Of a stretch of 64,000 bases of DNA, positions 16,836 through 26,957 are shown one piece after another. The DNA comes from Thioalkalivibrio sp. AKL19 (GTDB lineage Bacteria; Pseudomonadota; Gammaproteobacteria; Ectothiorhodospirales; Ectothiorhodospiraceae), in the NCBI RefSeq assembly GCF_000420165.1, contig NZ_ATUK01000013.1:186001-250000 (forward strand), read 5' to 3'. The notes under the pieces are model-generated. The model saw nothing but the letters and a program-made list of their open reading frames with translations, searched no databases and had not been told where the DNA came from. Each line of letters begins with the position of its first letter. Position 1 is the stretch's first letter. The position numbers were made by a program, and so were the translations under genes.

Positions 16836-17507
16836 ATGCCAGAACAGTCAGCTGACACAACCCACGAGGCCGCCCTTCGCGAGGCCGTCATCCACGCCGG
16901 GCTGGAGACCAACCGCCGGGGCCTGAATCAGGGCACCTCCGGCAATATCAGTGTGCGTCACGGCGACGGCATGCTGATTACGCCTTCCGGCATCCCCTAC
17001 GAAGCCCTGCAGCCGGATGACCTGGTGCAGGTCGACGGGGACGGGCACTGGACCGGTGATCGCAAGCCTTCCAGCGAATGGCATTTCCACCGTGCCATCC
17101 TCCAGGCGCGTCCCGAGTTGGGCGCGGTCATCCATGTACATTCGCTCCATGCCAGCGTGGTGGCGATCCAGGGCCTAGACATACCCGCCCTCCACTACAT
17201 GATCGCGGCCGCCGGGGGAAACTCGATCCGCTGCGCGCCGTACGCCACCTTTGGTACGGAAGCCCTGTCGCAGCTTGCCGTCGAAGCCCTGCAGGATCGC
17301 ACCGCATGCCTGCTGGCGAACCACGGGATGATCGCGACCGGACCGGACCTGGAGCGGGCGCTGTGGCTCGCCGGAGAGGTTGAGCTCCTGGCACAGCAGT
17401 ATGTGCTCAGTCTGCAGATCGGGGGGCCGCGGCTTCTGGACGACGCGGAAATGGAGCGTGTTCTGGAGAAGTTCCGCCACTACGGGCCCCAGCGTGGGGG
17501 GGACTAG
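16836..17507 (+). CDS. FucA-like class II aldolase (L-fuculose-phosphate aldolase family)
   Basis: This 223-residue zinc-dependent class II aldolase has RRGLNQGTSGNISVR, LITPSGIPYE, and HYMIAAAGGNSI followed by APYATFGT, very close to E. coli FucA. The catalytic glutamate is E81, and the zinc histidines H100, H102 and H163 match FucA E73, H92, H94 and H155 at a constant offset of eight. No fucose genes are present. Such aldolases also cleave 5-deoxyribulose 1-phosphate or 5-methylthioribulose 1-phosphate to DHAP and an aldehyde (DHAP shunt); mtnP and mtnA elsewhere in the window make that role plausible. MtnB dehydratase belongs to the same superfamily but resembles this less. Confidence 0.85.
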   Translation: MPEQSADTTHEAALREAVIHAGLETNRRGLNQGTSGNISVRHGDGMLITPSGIPYEALQPDDLVQVDGDGHWTGDRKPSSEWHFHRAILQARPELGAVIHVHSLHASVVAIQGLDIPALHYMIAAAGGNSIRCAPYATFGTEALSQLAVEALQDRTACLLANHGMIATGPDLERALWLAGEVELLAQQYVLSLQIGGPRLLDDAEMERVLEKFRHYGPQRGGD

Positions 17508-17532
17508 GTTCGCCTCGTGCAGAATGGCCGCG

Positions 17533-17600
17533 CGGCAGTCACCGCGCGTTGTCCGCACGCAAAAGCGACTCGCGCACGAACGGGTACATTGATCCGTCCT
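17533..17600 (-). repeat. Decayed fragment of the 59.7-kb MITE-like element
   Basis: This gap between the aldolase and NUDIX genes matches the inner left end of the element at 59711-59996 in reverse orientation. CGGCAGTCACCGCGC (17533-17547) and ACGCAAAAGCGACTCG (17557-17572) are identical to the complement of 59768-59782 and 59743-59758, at nearly the same spacing. Beyond them GGTACATTGATCCGT weakly matches the terminal repeat. The other end is missing. Confidence 0.6.
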
Positions 17601-18155
17601 CTAGAGTCCGGGCGGCTCGCCTTCCGCGTTGGCGAGAGGCGCCGAGCGCGGAGCAAAATCGGTTTGATCGCGTGTGTCGAGATAGTGGCGCAGGGCCCAG
17701 GTGACCGACGGGAAGGCCAGGTCCCCCGGCAGGTCATCGAACCGAAACAAACCAACCTCTTGCGATTCGGGGCCTGGCGCGATCGCATCACTGAGCAGGC
17801 GCGCCCGGTAGATCATCTGTACATGGCCGATATGCGCCACGCTGTAGACCCCAAGCAACTGATCGGTTTCCAGGTGGGCACGGGCTTCCTCCCAGGCCTC
17901 GCGGCGGGCGCCGGCGGCCGGGCTCTCGCCCTTTTCCATGAAGCCGGCCGGCAGCGTCCAGTAACCCCGGCGCGGTTCGATGGCCCGGCGGCAAAGCAAC
18001 ACGCGATCCTCCCAGATGGCCACGCTGCCGACGATGATTCGCGGGTTCTCGTAGTCAACGAACCCACAATGGTCGCAGACGCGTCGTTCGCGATCGTCGC
18101 CCTCGGGGATATGAACGTGGAAGCTGGGGTCCAGGCCGGACGGGTTACGACTCAT
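17601..18155 (-). CDS. NUDIX hydrolase with N-terminal zinc-ribbon-like segment
   Basis: This 184-residue protein hydrolyses a nucleoside-diphosphate-linked substrate that cannot be named from sequence. The NUDIX box is GFMEKGESPAAGARREAWEE, including the REAWEEA metal-binding core. Upstream, RRVCDHCGFVDYENPRIIVG is the single CxxC-plus-YxNPRxVVG signature of a common proteobacterial subgroup distantly related to NudC. Its stop falls at the edge of the repeat relic. It diverges from hspQ across 134 bases. Confidence 0.88.
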   Translation of the reverse strand: MSRNPSGLDPSFHVHIPEGDDRERRVCDHCGFVDYENPRIIVGSVAIWEDRVLLCRRAIEPRRGYWTLPAGFMEKGESPAAGARREAWEEARAHLETDQLLGVYSVAHIGHVQMIYRARLLSDAIAPGPESQEVGLFRFDDLPGDLAFPSVTWALRHYLDTRDQTDFAPRSAPLANAEGEPPGL

Positions 18156-18289
18156 GGCGGTACCGTATTGGGTATTCAGGGACTACGGACAAGGCGAATC
18201 GGCATCACTCGACGACGTATCTCGAAACACGCGCCGGCGGCGAAGGTCCACAATAGAGAATTGCGCACCGAAGCAGTACAGAGGGGATC

Positions 18290-18610
18290 ATGACCACACG
18301 CACACGCTTTACCGTCGGTGAGCTGGTTCACCATACCAAGTTCGATTATCGCGGTGTGATCGTCGATGTCGATCCGGTGTATGCCGGCTCCGACGAATGG
18401 TACGAAACCGTGGCCAAAAGTCGTCCACCCAGGGATCAACCGTGGTATCACGTGCTGGTGGATGGTTATTCGCACAGTACCTACGTCGCCGAACGCCATC
18501 TGGAGCCGGATACCGGCGGCGAGCAGATCGAGCATCCCGCCCTCGGCCAGTTCTTCGACCGCTTCATGAATGGCCGTTATTCGCGCCACGGCGACCCCGG
18601 CGCCCATTGA
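18290..18610 (+). CDS. hspQ: Heat-shock protein HspQ (hemimethylated-DNA-binding/YccV family)
   Basis: This 106-residue protein has the YccV core: [23 protein letters not shown], then [23 protein letters not shown]. HspQ in E. coli is a heat-shock protein that modulates Lon proteolysis and affects DnaA levels. GAGGGG precedes the ATG. The upstream stretch CTCGAAA ... TCCACAAT resembles a weak sigma-32 promoter but is not convincing. ilvD starts 64 bases downstream. Confidence 0.92.
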   Translation: MTTRTRFTVGELVHHTKFDYRGVIVDVDPVYAGSDEWYETVAKSRPPRDQPWYHVLVDGYSHSTYVAERHLEPDTGGEQIEHPALGQFFDRFMNGRYSRHGDPGAH

Positions 18611-18674
18611 GCCCGTCGCCGAGCCCCGTCTCCATACCCGGCGCCTCCACCACCCAACCGCACAGGGAAGCAAC

Positions 18675-20366
18675 ATGGCACAGGACAACCGCCGCAGTCG
18701 CGTCGTCACCGAAGGCCCGCGCCGCACGCCCAACCGCGCGATGCTGCGCGCCGTCGGCTTCGGGGATGACGACTTTCAGCGCCCGATCGTGGGCATCGCC
18801 AATGCCCACAGCACCATCACTCCCTGCAACATGGGCATTGGCGCCCTCGCCGCCCGCGCCGAACAGGCCGTGCGAGAGGGTGGCGGTATGCCGCAGACCT
18901 TCGGCACCATCACCATCTCCGACGGCATCTCCATGGGGACGCCCGGGATGAAGTACTCGCTGGTCTCGCGCGAGGTGATCGCCGACGCCATCGAGACCGT
19001 GGTCAATGGCCAGAGCCTGGACGGTATCCTGGCCACCGGCGGCTGCGACAAGAACATGCCCGGTGCGATGATCGCCCTGGCCCGCCTCAACGTACCCGGC
19101 ATCTTCGTCTATGGCGGCACCATCAAGCCCGGCCATTACAAGGGGCAGGACCTGACCATCGTCAGTGCCTTCGAGGCCGTGGGCCAGCACGGTGCCGGTA
19201 ATCTGTCCGAAGAGGACCTCCAGGGCGTGGAACGTAACGCCTGCCCGGGCGCCGGCTCCTGTGGCGGCATGTTCACGGCCAACACCATGTCCAGTGCCTT
19301 CGAGGCCATGGGCATGAGCCTTCCCGGCTCCTCCACCCAGGCCGCCGAGGACCCGGAAAAGGGCGACTCGGCCGCACGATCGGCCGAGGTGCTGCTGGAG
19401 GCGATCCACGCGAACCGCCGTCCGCGCGACATCCTGACCCGCGAGGCCTTTGAAAACGCTTTGGCCGTGGTCATGGCCCTGGGCGGCTCCACCAACGCGG
19501 TGCTCCATCTGCTGGCGATCGCCCACGCCGCCGAGGTGCAACTCGACATCGATGACGTCGAGCGCATCCGCCGCAAGATCCCTGTGCTATGCGACCTGAA
19601 GCCCTCCGGGCGCTACGTCACCACCCAGTTCCATGCGGTGGGCGGCACGCCACAGGTCATGAAGATGCTCCTGAATGCCGGGCTGATGCACGGTGAGTGC
19701 CTGACGATTACCGGGGCCACCCTGGCCGAGACCCTGGCGGCGATCCCCGATACGCCCTCCCCGGATCAGGAGATCATCCGCCCGCTGGAGCGGCCCCTGT
19801 ACCCACACGGGCACCTGGCCATCCTCAAGGGCAATCTCGCGACCGAGGGCGCGGTGGCCAAGATCACCGGCCTCAAGCGGACCGCGATCGCCGGCCCCGC
19901 TCGCTGCTTCGATTCCGAGGAAGAATGCCTGGACGCGATCCTGGCCGGCCAGGTCCAGGCGGGCGACATCCTGGTCATTCGCTACGAGGGCCCGCGTGGC
20001 GGCCCCGGAATGCGCGAGATGCTGGCGCCGACCTCCGCCATCATCGGGGCCGGCCTCGGCGATGCGGTCGGACTGATCACCGACGGGCGTTTTTCCGGCG
20101 GGACCTACGGGATGGTGGTCGGCCATGTGGCACCCGAGGCTGCCGCGGGCGGTACCATCGCGCTGGTTCACGATGGCGATATCATCGAAATCGATGCCGA
20201 CGACAACCGGTTGGCGCTCCGCGTCGAGGAGGCGGAACTGGAACGCCGGCGCGCCGCCTGGCAGGCCCCGGCCCCGCGCTTTGACCGGGGCGTCCTCGGA
20301 AAGTACGCGCGTACGGTGGGTTCGGCGAGTCGCGGGGCCGTAACCGACGACTTCAGCGGATCGTGA
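18675..20366 (+). CDS. ilvD: Dihydroxy-acid dehydratase
   Basis: This 563-residue Fe-S dehydratase makes 2-keto acids from dihydroxy acids in valine, leucine and isoleucine synthesis. Cluster cysteines are C51 (TPCNMG), C124 (GGCDKNMPG) and C196 ([14 protein letters not shown]). The C-terminus carries the [21 protein letters not shown] active-site loop (short form FSGGTYG). Three cluster cysteines and length match the shorter, [2Fe-2S]-type IlvD group. Start ATG at 18675 follows GGGAAG. The gene lies between hspQ and a rhomboid gene; no other ilv gene is near. Confidence 0.96.
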   Translation: MAQDNRRSRVVTEGPRRTPNRAMLRAVGFGDDDFQRPIVGIANAHSTITPCNMGIGALAARAEQAVREGGGMPQTFGTITISDGISMGTPGMKYSLVSREVIADAIETVVNGQSLDGILATGGCDKNMPGAMIALARLNVPGIFVYGGTIKPGHYKGQDLTIVSAFEAVGQHGAGNLSEEDLQGVERNACPGAGSCGGMFTANTMSSAFEAMGMSLPGSSTQAAEDPEKGDSAARSAEVLLEAIHANRRPRDILTREAFENALAVVMALGGSTNAVLHLLAIAHAAEVQLDIDDVERIRRKIPVLCDLKPSGRYVTTQFHAVGGTPQVMKMLLNAGLMHGECLTITGATLAETLAAIPDTPSPDQEIIRPLERPLYPHGHLAILKGNLATEGAVAKITGLKRTAIAGPARCFDSEEECLDAILAGQVQAGDILVIRYEGPRGGPGMREMLAPTSAIIGAGLGDAVGLITDGRFSGGTYGMVVGHVAPEAAAGGTIALVHDGDIIEIDADDNRLALRVEEAELERRRAAWQAPAPRFDRGVLGKYARTVGSASRGAVTDDFSGS

Positions 20367-20382
20367 CCCGGCACCCGGCGCC

Positions 20383-21069
20383 ATGACGCATCCGGATCCC
20401 CGGCATCCCGACTTCAGCATAATGCCGCCGGTGATCGGCTTTTTGCTGGTCACCAATGTCGCGCTGTTCCTGGCGATGCCCTGGCTGGGCGACTGGCTGA
20501 TCAGTCACTTCGGGCTCTGGCCCATCGGGACGCCGGCGACCATCCACCAGGACGGCACCTGGATGCGGGTTCCGGACTTCCAGTTGTGGCAACTGGTGAC
20601 CTACGGCTTTCTGCATGGCGGCCCGGTCCACCTGTTCGTGAACCTCTTTGCCGTTTGGATGCTGGGGGTACAGATCGAGAATGCGTGGGGTTCGCGCACC
20701 TTCGGGATCTATTTCCTGATCTGCGTGATCGGTGCGGGACTGGTGCAGCTGATGGTCACCGCCCACGGCAACGGCGACATGATCTATCCAACCATCGGTG
20801 CCTCGGGCGGGGTATTCGGGGTGTTGCTGGCGTTCGGCATGATGTTCCCCAACCAGCGCCTGTTCCTGATCTTCCTGCCCATCCCGATCAAGGCCAAGTA
20901 CTTCGTCATCGGCTACGGCGCGCTGGAGTTATACCTGGGGATCTCCGGTACGCTGGCCGGGATTGCCCATTTTGCCCACCTGGGCGGCATGGCCTTCGGC
21001 TTCCTGCTGATCCAGTACTGGCGTGGACGTCTGCCGATCCGGCCGCGCCAGCGTCGTTTCTGGTGGTGA
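20383..21069 (+). CDS. Rhomboid-family intramembrane serine protease
   Basis: This 228-residue inner-membrane protein has about six helices. The conserved HLFVNLFAVWMLG helix carries the oxyanion Asn, the nucleophile Ser is in TIGASGGVFGVLL, and the catalytic His is in AHFAHLGGMAFGFLL. The C-terminal tail is basic (RPRQRRFWW). It cleaves membrane-spanning substrates within the bilayer; the substrate is unknown. It starts 16 bases after ilvD and faces galU tail to tail. Confidence 0.92.
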   Translation: MTHPDPRHPDFSIMPPVIGFLLVTNVALFLAMPWLGDWLISHFGLWPIGTPATIHQDGTWMRVPDFQLWQLVTYGFLHGGPVHLFVNLFAVWMLGVQIENAWGSRTFGIYFLICVIGAGLVQLMVTAHGNGDMIYPTIGASGGVFGVLLAFGMMFPNQRLFLIFLPIPIKAKYFVIGYGALELYLGISGTLAGIAHFAHLGGMAFGFLLIQYWRGRLPIRPRQRRFWW

Positions 21070-21095
21070 AGTCCGCCGTTGGCCGGACGCCGGGA

Positions 21096-21983
21096 TCAGC
21101 GCGCGGAGCGGTCCCGTAGATAGGCCGCGAAGTCGTCCTTCAGCTCCGGATGGTTGAGCGCGAACTCCACCGTCGCTTCCAGGTAGCCCAGCTTGGAGCC
21201 ACAGTCGAAGCGCCGACCCTCGAAGTTGAAGGCCGTCACCCGCTCCAGATCCAGCAGGCGCGCGATGGCATCGGTCAGCTGGATCTCGCCGCCGGCCCCC
21301 GGCTTCTGCGTGGCCAGCATCTCGAAGATCTTCGGCGTCAGTACGTAGCGCCCCACCACGGCGACATTGGAGGGTGCCCGGTCGGGGTCGGGTTTTTCCA
21401 CGATCCCCTTGACGTCCCAGCTCCGCGGACCGGTCTGCACCGGATCGATGATCCCGTATTGATGCGTCCGGTCCGCCGGGACCTCTTCCACCCCGAGCAC
21501 GCTGCAGCCGTGCTCGGCGTATTGCTCGACCATCTGCCGCGTCGCGCCGCCGTTGGCCGATTCGATCAAGTCATCGGCCAGGATGACCGCAAAGGGCTCG
21601 TTGCGGACAATCGGATGGGCACAGGCGACGGCGTGCCCGAGGCCCAGCGCATCGGACTGGCGCACGTAGACACACGTGACCTTGGGCGGGACGATGTTCC
21701 GGACCTGCTCGAGAAGCTCGGTCTTGCCGCGCTCCTCGAGCTCGTGTTCCAGCTCGTAGGCCTTGTCGAAGTGATCCGGAATGGAACGCTTGTTGCGCCC
21801 GGTGACGAATACCAGCGTCTCGATCCCCGCCGCGACGGCCTCCTCGGCCGCGTACTGGATCAACGGCTTGTCGACGATTGGAAGCATCTCCTTCGGATTC
21901 GCCTTGGTAGCCGGCAGAAAGCGCGTGCCCATGCCGGCCACGGGGAAAACGGCGGTACGAATCGGGGCGTGATTCTGGCTCAT
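21096..21983 (-). CDS. galU: UTP--glucose-1-phosphate uridylyltransferase
   Basis: This 295-residue nucleotidyltransferase makes UDP-glucose for LPS, capsule and other glycans. The UTP loop is [20 protein letters not shown] and the second conserved block is [35 protein letters not shown] and GEIQLTDAI are also family marks. Start ATG at 21983 with GGAGAAGG just before it was chosen over an upstream in-frame ATG lacking a site. It follows a small ComEA-like gene on the same strand. Confidence 0.96.
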   Translation of the reverse strand: MSQNHAPIRTAVFPVAGMGTRFLPATKANPKEMLPIVDKPLIQYAAEEAVAAGIETLVFVTGRNKRSIPDHFDKAYELEHELEERGKTELLEQVRNIVPPKVTCVYVRQSDALGLGHAVACAHPIVRNEPFAVILADDLIESANGGATRQMVEQYAEHGCSVLGVEEVPADRTHQYGIIDPVQTGPRSWDVKGIVEKPDPDRAPSNVAVVGRYVLTPKIFEMLATQKPGAGGEIQLTDAIARLLDLERVTAFNFEGRRFDCGSKLGYLEATVEFALNHPELKDDFAAYLRDRSAR

Positions 21984-22088
21984 TCCTTCTCCTGATGGCT
22001 CCATAACGAACCCCCGGCCCACGCATCCTTTCGGACTCGTCGACCGGGGGCAGGAACTGGATGGCGGCAGGGGCCGCCATCCACCGCG

Positions 22089-22370
22089 TTACTCGACGAC
22101 GATGCGGTCGAGATTCATCTCCACGGTACGCTCCCCGATCCCTGAAACCTCGGTCAGGGCCTGCACCGAGGCAAAGTCACCGTGGGCCTCCCGGTGTTCC
22201 ACAATGGCTTGCGCCTTGACCGGGCCCACGTTGTCCAGTGCGGCCAGTTCCTCGGCGGATGCCCCGTTCAGGTCGATCGGCTGCCCGCCCGAGGCGGTCA
22301 CCATCACCAGTGGCAGGACACAAAGACCCGCCAGGGCCCAGCACTTCGCACATTGAAAAAGCTTGTTCAT
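22089..22370 (-). CDS. ComEA-like helix-hairpin-helix protein, exported
   Basis: This 93-residue protein has a signal peptide (MNKLFQCAKCWALAGLCVLPLV...) and a ComEA-type double helix-hairpin-helix: IDLNGASAEELAALDNVGPVKAQAI and SVQALTEVSGIGERTVE (key GPVKA and GIGE turns). ComEA homologues bind double-stranded DNA in the periplasm during natural transformation. A comEC gene lies at 38.3-40.7 kb, so uptake is plausible. Start ATG at 22370 has AAGGAGCG upstream. It sits between pyrF and galU. Confidence 0.88.
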   Translation of the reverse strand: MNKLFQCAKCWALAGLCVLPLVMVTASGGQPIDLNGASAEELAALDNVGPVKAQAIVEHREAHGDFASVQALTEVSGIGERTVEMNLDRIVVE

Positions 22371-22456
22371 GAAAACGCTCCTTATCTTCATTGGTTGACC
22401 GGTGCATCCCTGCACCAAGGGCATCCTAGCGGGATCAACGGGCCGGGAAAACCCCC

Positions 22457-23188
22457 TTAATCCACAGCGTCATTCGGCACACCCAGCCGTGTGACGAAGG
22501 CCTCCATTGCCCTGGCCGGATCTTGTGCCCGCGTGATCGGCCGGCCGACGACGATGGCGCTAGCGCCGGCCGCAAGGGCCCGTTCGGGAGTCATCACGCG
22601 CTTCTGGTCATCCCCTGCCGCGTCCTCCAGCCGGATCCCCGGGGTCACCAGGAGGGGGCGTTCGCCCAGACGGCGTCGCAGCATGGCCGCCTCCTGGGCC
22701 GAACAGACCAGGCCCTCCAGCCCCGCCTTTTGTATCGCTAGTTCGCCCAGCAGGCCTACCTGCTCCGCCGGCTCACGGCTCACGCCGATCTCACGCAGGG
22801 TGCCGGCGTCGCTGGAAGTCAGTACGGTCACCGCCAGTAGTGCGCTCGTGTCATTGGTCTCGCGCACCGCTTCGTGTGCCGCCCGCATCATCTCCAGGCC
22901 ACCGCTGGCATGCACATTGATCAGCCAGACGCCGGTTCGCGCGGCCGCCCGGCAGGCGGCCGCGACGGTGTTCGGGATGTCATGGAACTTCAGGTCCAGA
23001 AACACCCTAAAACCCAGATCGTGAAGCCGGTGCAGCAGGTCGGGCCCGGCGACGACGAACAGTTCGAATCCGACCTTCAGCGCACAGTGGGCCGGGTCGA
23101 GTTGGCGCGCGAAGGTCAGGGCCGCATCGGCCTCGGCGAAGTCGAGGGCCACGATCAGGCGTGTTGCAGGTTCCGGGGTCACAGTCAT
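22457..23188 (-). CDS. pyrF: Orotidine 5'-phosphate decarboxylase
   Basis: This 243-residue TIM barrel converts OMP to UMP. The catalytic tetrad is visible: K38 (ALKVG), and D65-K67-D70 in [18 protein letters not shown] and [12 protein letters not shown] form the phosphate-binding part. Its ATG overlaps the lapB stop by four bases, matching the lapAB-pyrF order of E. coli and relatives. Confidence 0.96.
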   Translation of the reverse strand: MTVTPEPATRLIVALDFAEADAALTFARQLDPAHCALKVGFELFVVAGPDLLHRLHDLGFRVFLDLKFHDIPNTVAAACRAAARTGVWLINVHASGGLEMMRAAHEAVRETNDTSALLAVTVLTSSDAGTLREIGVSREPAEQVGLLGELAIQKAGLEGLVCSAQEAAMLRRRLGERPLLVTPGIRLEDAAGDDQKRVMTPERALAAGASAIVVGRPITRAQDPARAMEAFVTRLGVPNDAVD

Positions 23189-24417
23189 GAGTGGGGGCTC
23201 CCTTCGCGGATCAGCGCCTCCTCGGCGGCCTCCGTCGTCTGGTCAATGTCGAAATCCAGGCCGCGCAGGGTATCCCAGCGGCGGCAACTCGGGCACTGCC
23301 ATACATGCGCTCGCCCCTGATAGCCACAGTTCACGCACTGGTACAGGTGCTGGGTCCCGAGCTGGTCGGCCAGGGCCTTTTCGAATGCCGAGAATTCCGT
23401 ACTGTATTGCTGGACCGCCGGGAGGATCTTCATCCAGCGCACGGCTTCCAGCAGCCCCGATGTCGGTACCGGGCGCTGTGCCAGGATCTGGCCCAGTTCC
23501 GCCAGGGCCGCGTCCAGCCTTCCCGTGCGTCGGTACAACCGCATCAGTGCGATGCGCGCCATCGTAATGCCGCGATTTCGGGCCAGATCATCCAGCAGTT
23601 CCTCCAGCTGGCCCAGGCGGTTTTCCCCGGGGAGCTCCTGATGCAACCGTTCGATTCGAGGTACCAGCAGTGGCGCCAGTTGCGGGGTCCGGGCGACCGC
23701 TTCGCGTCCGAACCGGATTGCCTCGTGGATCTCCCCGGCCCGTGCCGCGATCTCCGACTGAATCAGCAGGGCCCGGGACAACCCGGGCACCAGGACCTCG
23801 GCCTGTTCCGCGCGCGTCCGGGCGGCGGCCGCGTCGCCCTGGTCCAGCGAATTCTGCGCCAGCTCACAGTGGTAGTGCGCAAGCCGTTGTTCTTCGTGGG
23901 GAACCCCGTGCTCCTTGAGGCGTTCGCCGACCTCGATTGCCCGTTCCCACTCGCGTTGCGTCTCGTACACCTGACGCAGCCCTTCCAGCGCCGCGACCGC
24001 CTGGTGCGGCGAATCCGCCAGCTCCCGAAACACCGCCTCGGCTCGATCCAGCACCCCGGCCAGGAGGAAATCCTCCCCCAGTTCGCAAAGCGCCTGGGCA
24101 CGTTGCGCCGCGGGCAGCGTGGGTCGGGCCACCAAATTCTGGTGGATGCGGATCGCCCGGTCGACCTCGCCCCGGCGCCGGAACAGTCGGCCCAGGATCA
24201 CGTGGGTCTCGAAGGTCTCGTGATCCACCTCCACCATCTCGATGAAGGCCTGCAGGGCATCATCCGTGCGGTCATCCAGCAGGTGGCGCACTCCCTCCAG
24301 ATAGCGATCCAGCGAGGGCTCGCGCTCCTCGGGGTCTTCCGGCACACCGAAACGTGCCAGCCACCACCCGCTAGCCGCCGCGATCGGAAGCAGCAACCAG
24401 AACCAGTCATCGATCAT
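23185..24417 (-). CDS. lapB: LPS assembly protein LapB (TPR and rubredoxin-like)
   Basis: This 410-residue inner-membrane-anchored protein has an N-terminal transmembrane helix ([19 protein letters not shown]), a long run of tetratricopeptide repeats, and a C-terminal rubredoxin-like domain ([15 protein letters not shown] then CPSC; four cysteines). LapB adjusts LpxC proteolysis by FtsH through YejM and so balances LPS synthesis. It is paired with lapA and pyrF as in enterobacteria. The gap to lapA is 69 bases. Confidence 0.93.
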   Translation of the reverse strand: MIDDWFWLLLPIAAASGWWLARFGVPEDPEEREPSLDRYLEGVRHLLDDRTDDALQAFIEMVEVDHETFETHVILGRLFRRRGEVDRAIRIHQNLVARPTLPAAQRAQALCELGEDFLLAGVLDRAEAVFRELADSPHQAVAALEGLRQVYETQREWERAIEVGERLKEHGVPHEEQRLAHYHCELAQNSLDQGDAAAARTRAEQAEVLVPGLSRALLIQSEIAARAGEIHEAIRFGREAVARTPQLAPLLVPRIERLHQELPGENRLGQLEELLDDLARNRGITMARIALMRLYRRTGRLDAALAELGQILAQRPVPTSGLLEAVRWMKILPAVQQYSTEFSAFEKALADQLGTQHLYQCVNCGYQGRAHVWQCPSCRRWDTLRGLDFDIDQTTEAAEEALIREGSPHS

Positions 24418-24486
24418 GGGAGAGAACGGTTCCCGGGTGCGAAGTGATCAGGAAGGGAAGGACGACGTCGCATGAACTTCGCGCGA

Positions 24487-24804
24487 CTAGTAGAAGTCCC
24501 GCATGGGCGCGGTACGCAGCTGCTCGACCTCGACCTTGAGGGCATGGTTCTGTTCGCGAAGGTCGGCGATCTTCTGGCGCAGGCGGCGCAGCCGAAGCCA
24601 CAGCACAAGCGAGGCCAGGACCACCCCGAAGAGGGCCGCAATGCCGAGAAACACGACCAAGGGTGCCTCGATCTGGATGCCCGGAAGCGCCAGGGTCACC
24701 AGGTCTTCGTTCAAAACCACAAGAATGCCAACAGCGGAAGAGATCACGATCAGCGCGGCAAAGGCCACGGCGTTGCGAACCTGTTGACGACGCCGGTCAT
24801 CCAT
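24487..24804 (-). CDS. lapA: LapA-family (DUF1049) inner-membrane protein
   Basis: This 105-residue protein has two membrane helices (NAVAFAALIVISSAVGIL and APLVVFLGIAALFGVVLAS), then a cytoplasmic coiled coil (RLRRLRQKIADLREQNHALK). LapA works with LapB in LPS control and outer-membrane assembly. It is seven bases after ihfB and upstream of lapB, the usual order. Confidence 0.9.
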   Translation of the reverse strand: MDDRRRQQVRNAVAFAALIVISSAVGILVVLNEDLVTLALPGIQIEAPLVVFLGIAALFGVVLASLVLWLRLRRLRQKIADLREQNHALKVEVEQLRTAPMRDFY

Positions 24805-24811
24805 GGGCGGT

Positions 24812-25108
24812 CTAGGCGCTCTCTTCCACGGAGCCGTTTACCCGTTCACGCAATTCCTTGCCGGGTTTGAAATGGGGGACATGCTTGCCGGGCAAGGCAA
24901 CGCCTTCGCCGGTCTTGGGGTTGCGTCCCAGCCGCGGTGGCCGGAAATGCAGGGAAAAACTGCCAAAGCCGCGAATCTCGACTCGTTGGCCGTTGGCCAG
25001 CGCATGACTCATGCGTTCGAGCAATGCCTTGACCGACATCTCGACATCCCGGGCCGGTAGATGAGGCGACTTCCGCGCGAGGTTCTCGATCAATTCCGAT
25101 TTGGTCAT
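24812..25108 (-). CDS. ihfB: Integration host factor beta subunit
   Basis: This 98-residue HU/IHF-family DNA-bending protein begins [27 protein letters not shown] and has the signature [21 protein letters not shown] with the intercalating proline arm. IHF-beta rather than HU is supported by [16 protein letters not shown] and the conserved place after rpsA. It pairs with IhfA (not in the window) to bend DNA at specific sites. Confidence 0.95.
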   Translation of the reverse strand: MTKSELIENLARKSPHLPARDVEMSVKALLERMSHALANGQRVEIRGFGSFSLHFRPPRLGRNPKTGEGVALPGKHVPHFKPGKELRERVNGSVEESA

Positions 25109-25201
25109 CTGGCACTCGTCACAGACAGGAAGGAAATCCGGTTTCCCGGTACAAAATGGCCCACGGCACCCTCTGGTACCGCGGGCCGGGGCGGAACGGA
25201 C

Positions 25202-26872
25202 TTAGTCGTTCTTGTCCATCTGTTCCTTCAGCAGGTCGCCCAGGGTCGTGCCGCTACCGGCGTTGCTGCCGTAGTCGGACACCATCTCGGCTTCCTCGGC
25301 ACGATCCTTGGCCTTGATCGACAGGCTGATCGCGCGGGTCTTCTTGTCAACGCCCATGAACCTGGCTTCGACGGTGTCGCCCACCTTGAGCACGGTGCTC
25401 GCGTCTTCAACACGGTCCTGCGAGATATCCGCAGCCCGCAGGATGCCGTCGATGCCGTCGGCCAGTTCGATCACGGCGGCCTTGGCGTCCACTTCCTTCA
25501 CGGTGCCCGACACGATGCTGCCCTTGCTGTGTTCGGCCACGAAGTTGGCGAACGGGTCGCGGTCCAGCTGCTTCAGACCAAGCGAGATGCGCTCGCGCTC
25601 GGGGTCCACGGACAGGACCACGGCCTCGACTTCGTCACCCTTCTTGAAGTTGCGGATCGCCTCTTCCCCGGCTTCGTGCCAGGACAGGTCGGACAGGTGG
25701 ATCAGGCCGTCGATGCCCCCTTCTAGGCCGACAAAGACGCCGAAATCGGTGATCGACTTGATCTGGCCACGGACCTTCTCGCCACGGTTGTGGTTGGCGG
25801 CGAAGTCGTCCCAGGGATTGGACTGGCACTGCTTCATGCCCAGCGAAATGCGGCGGCGCTCTTCGTCCAGGTCCAGGATCATCACCTCGACCTCGTCACC
25901 GATGGCGACCATCTTGCCCGGATTGACGTTCTTGTTGGTCCAGTCCATCTCGGACACGTGCACCAGGCCTTCCACGCCGTCTTCGATTTCCACGAAGCAG
26001 CCGTAGTCGGTGATGTTGGTGACCTTGCCGAAGATGCGGGTACCAGTCGGATAACGGCGGGTGATGTTCTCCCACGGATCCTCGCCCAGCTGCTTCAGGC
26101 CCAGCGACACGCGCATGCGTTCGCGATCGAACTTGAGCACCTTGACCTCGACTTCTTCGCCGATCTCGACCACGTCGGACGGATGCTTGACCCGCTTCCA
26201 GGCCATGTCGGTGATGTGCAGCAGGCCGTCGATGCCGCCCAGATCCAGGAACGCACCGTAGTCGGTCAGGTTCTTGACGATACCCTTGACCTGAGCGCCT
26301 TCCTGCAGGTTCTTCAGCAGCTCTTCGCGCTCGGCGCTGTATTCCTGCTCGACCACGGCGCGACGCGAGACCACCACGTTGTTGCGGCGACGATCCAGCT
26401 TGATGAGCTTGAATTCCAGCTCCTTGCCTTCCAGGTACGCGGTATCGCGCACCGGACGGACATCCACGAGTGAACCCGGCAGGAACGCACGAATGTCACC
26501 CAGCTCGACGGTGTAACCGCCCTTGACCTTGCCAGAGATCTTGCCGGTGACGTACTGCTCTTCTTCCATCGCGGCTTCGAGACGGTCCCAGGCCTTGGCA
26601 CGCTTGGCCTTCTCGCGCGACATGCGCGTCTCGCCGAAACCGTCTTCCGGGGTCTCGAGGGCCACTTCGACGACATCGCCGACCTTGACCTCGAGCTCGC
26701 CCTCCTCGTTCATGAACTGCTCGGTGGGAATGACCCCCTCGGACTTCAGGCCGGCGTTCACCACGACGACTTCCGGGGTGACCTCAATGACGGTGGCACT
26801 GAGGATGGCACCCGGCTGCATCTGGGTGTAGGCCATGCTCTCTTCGAGCAGTTGCGCGAAACTTTCACTCAT
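25202..26872 (-). CDS. rpsA: 30S ribosomal protein S1
   Basis: This 556-residue protein has six S1 RNA-binding repeats, visible as recurrent blocks such as [41 protein letters not shown] and [20 protein letters not shown] (each about 85 residues apart). S1 recruits mRNA to the 30S subunit and unfolds it. Codon use is strongly biased, as expected for a highly expressed gene. The ATG lacks a strong Shine-Dalgarno site (ACAGGTTCACAAATCC), a known trait of rpsA, which autoregulates. It lies between cmk and ihfB. Confidence 0.97.
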   Translation of the reverse strand: MSESFAQLLEESMAYTQMQPGAILSATVIEVTPEVVVVNAGLKSEGVIPTEQFMNEEGELEVKVGDVVEVALETPEDGFGETRMSREKAKRAKAWDRLEAAMEEEQYVTGKISGKVKGGYTVELGDIRAFLPGSLVDVRPVRDTAYLEGKELEFKLIKLDRRRNNVVVSRRAVVEQEYSAEREELLKNLQEGAQVKGIVKNLTDYGAFLDLGGIDGLLHITDMAWKRVKHPSDVVEIGEEVEVKVLKFDRERMRVSLGLKQLGEDPWENITRRYPTGTRIFGKVTNITDYGCFVEIEDGVEGLVHVSEMDWTNKNVNPGKMVAIGDEVEVMILDLDEERRRISLGMKQCQSNPWDDFAANHNRGEKVRGQIKSITDFGVFVGLEGGIDGLIHLSDLSWHEAGEEAIRNFKKGDEVEAVVLSVDPERERISLGLKQLDRDPFANFVAEHSKGSIVSGTVKEVDAKAAVIELADGIDGILRAADISQDRVEDASTVLKVGDTVEARFMGVDKKTRAISLSIKAKDRAEEAEMVSDYGSNAGSGTTLGDLLKEQMDKND

Positions 26873-26902
26873 GGATTTGTGAACCTGTGGTTTAACAAAT
26901 GC

Positions 26903-26921
26903 TTGCAGAAACTTCCTGCAA
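26903..26921 (-). promoter_or_regulatory. Hairpin in the rpsA leader
   Basis: The 85 bases between cmk and rpsA contain a small stem-loop (TTGCAG / CTGCAA, 7-base loop) 31 bases before the rpsA ATG, in an AT-rich leader. rpsA leaders in gammaproteobacteria fold into hairpins that mediate S1 autoregulation; equivalence here is inferred from position only. Confidence 0.4.
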
Positions 26922-26957
26922 CCAGTTCTAGACGTTTGTGATCCCGCTTCCGACGGC

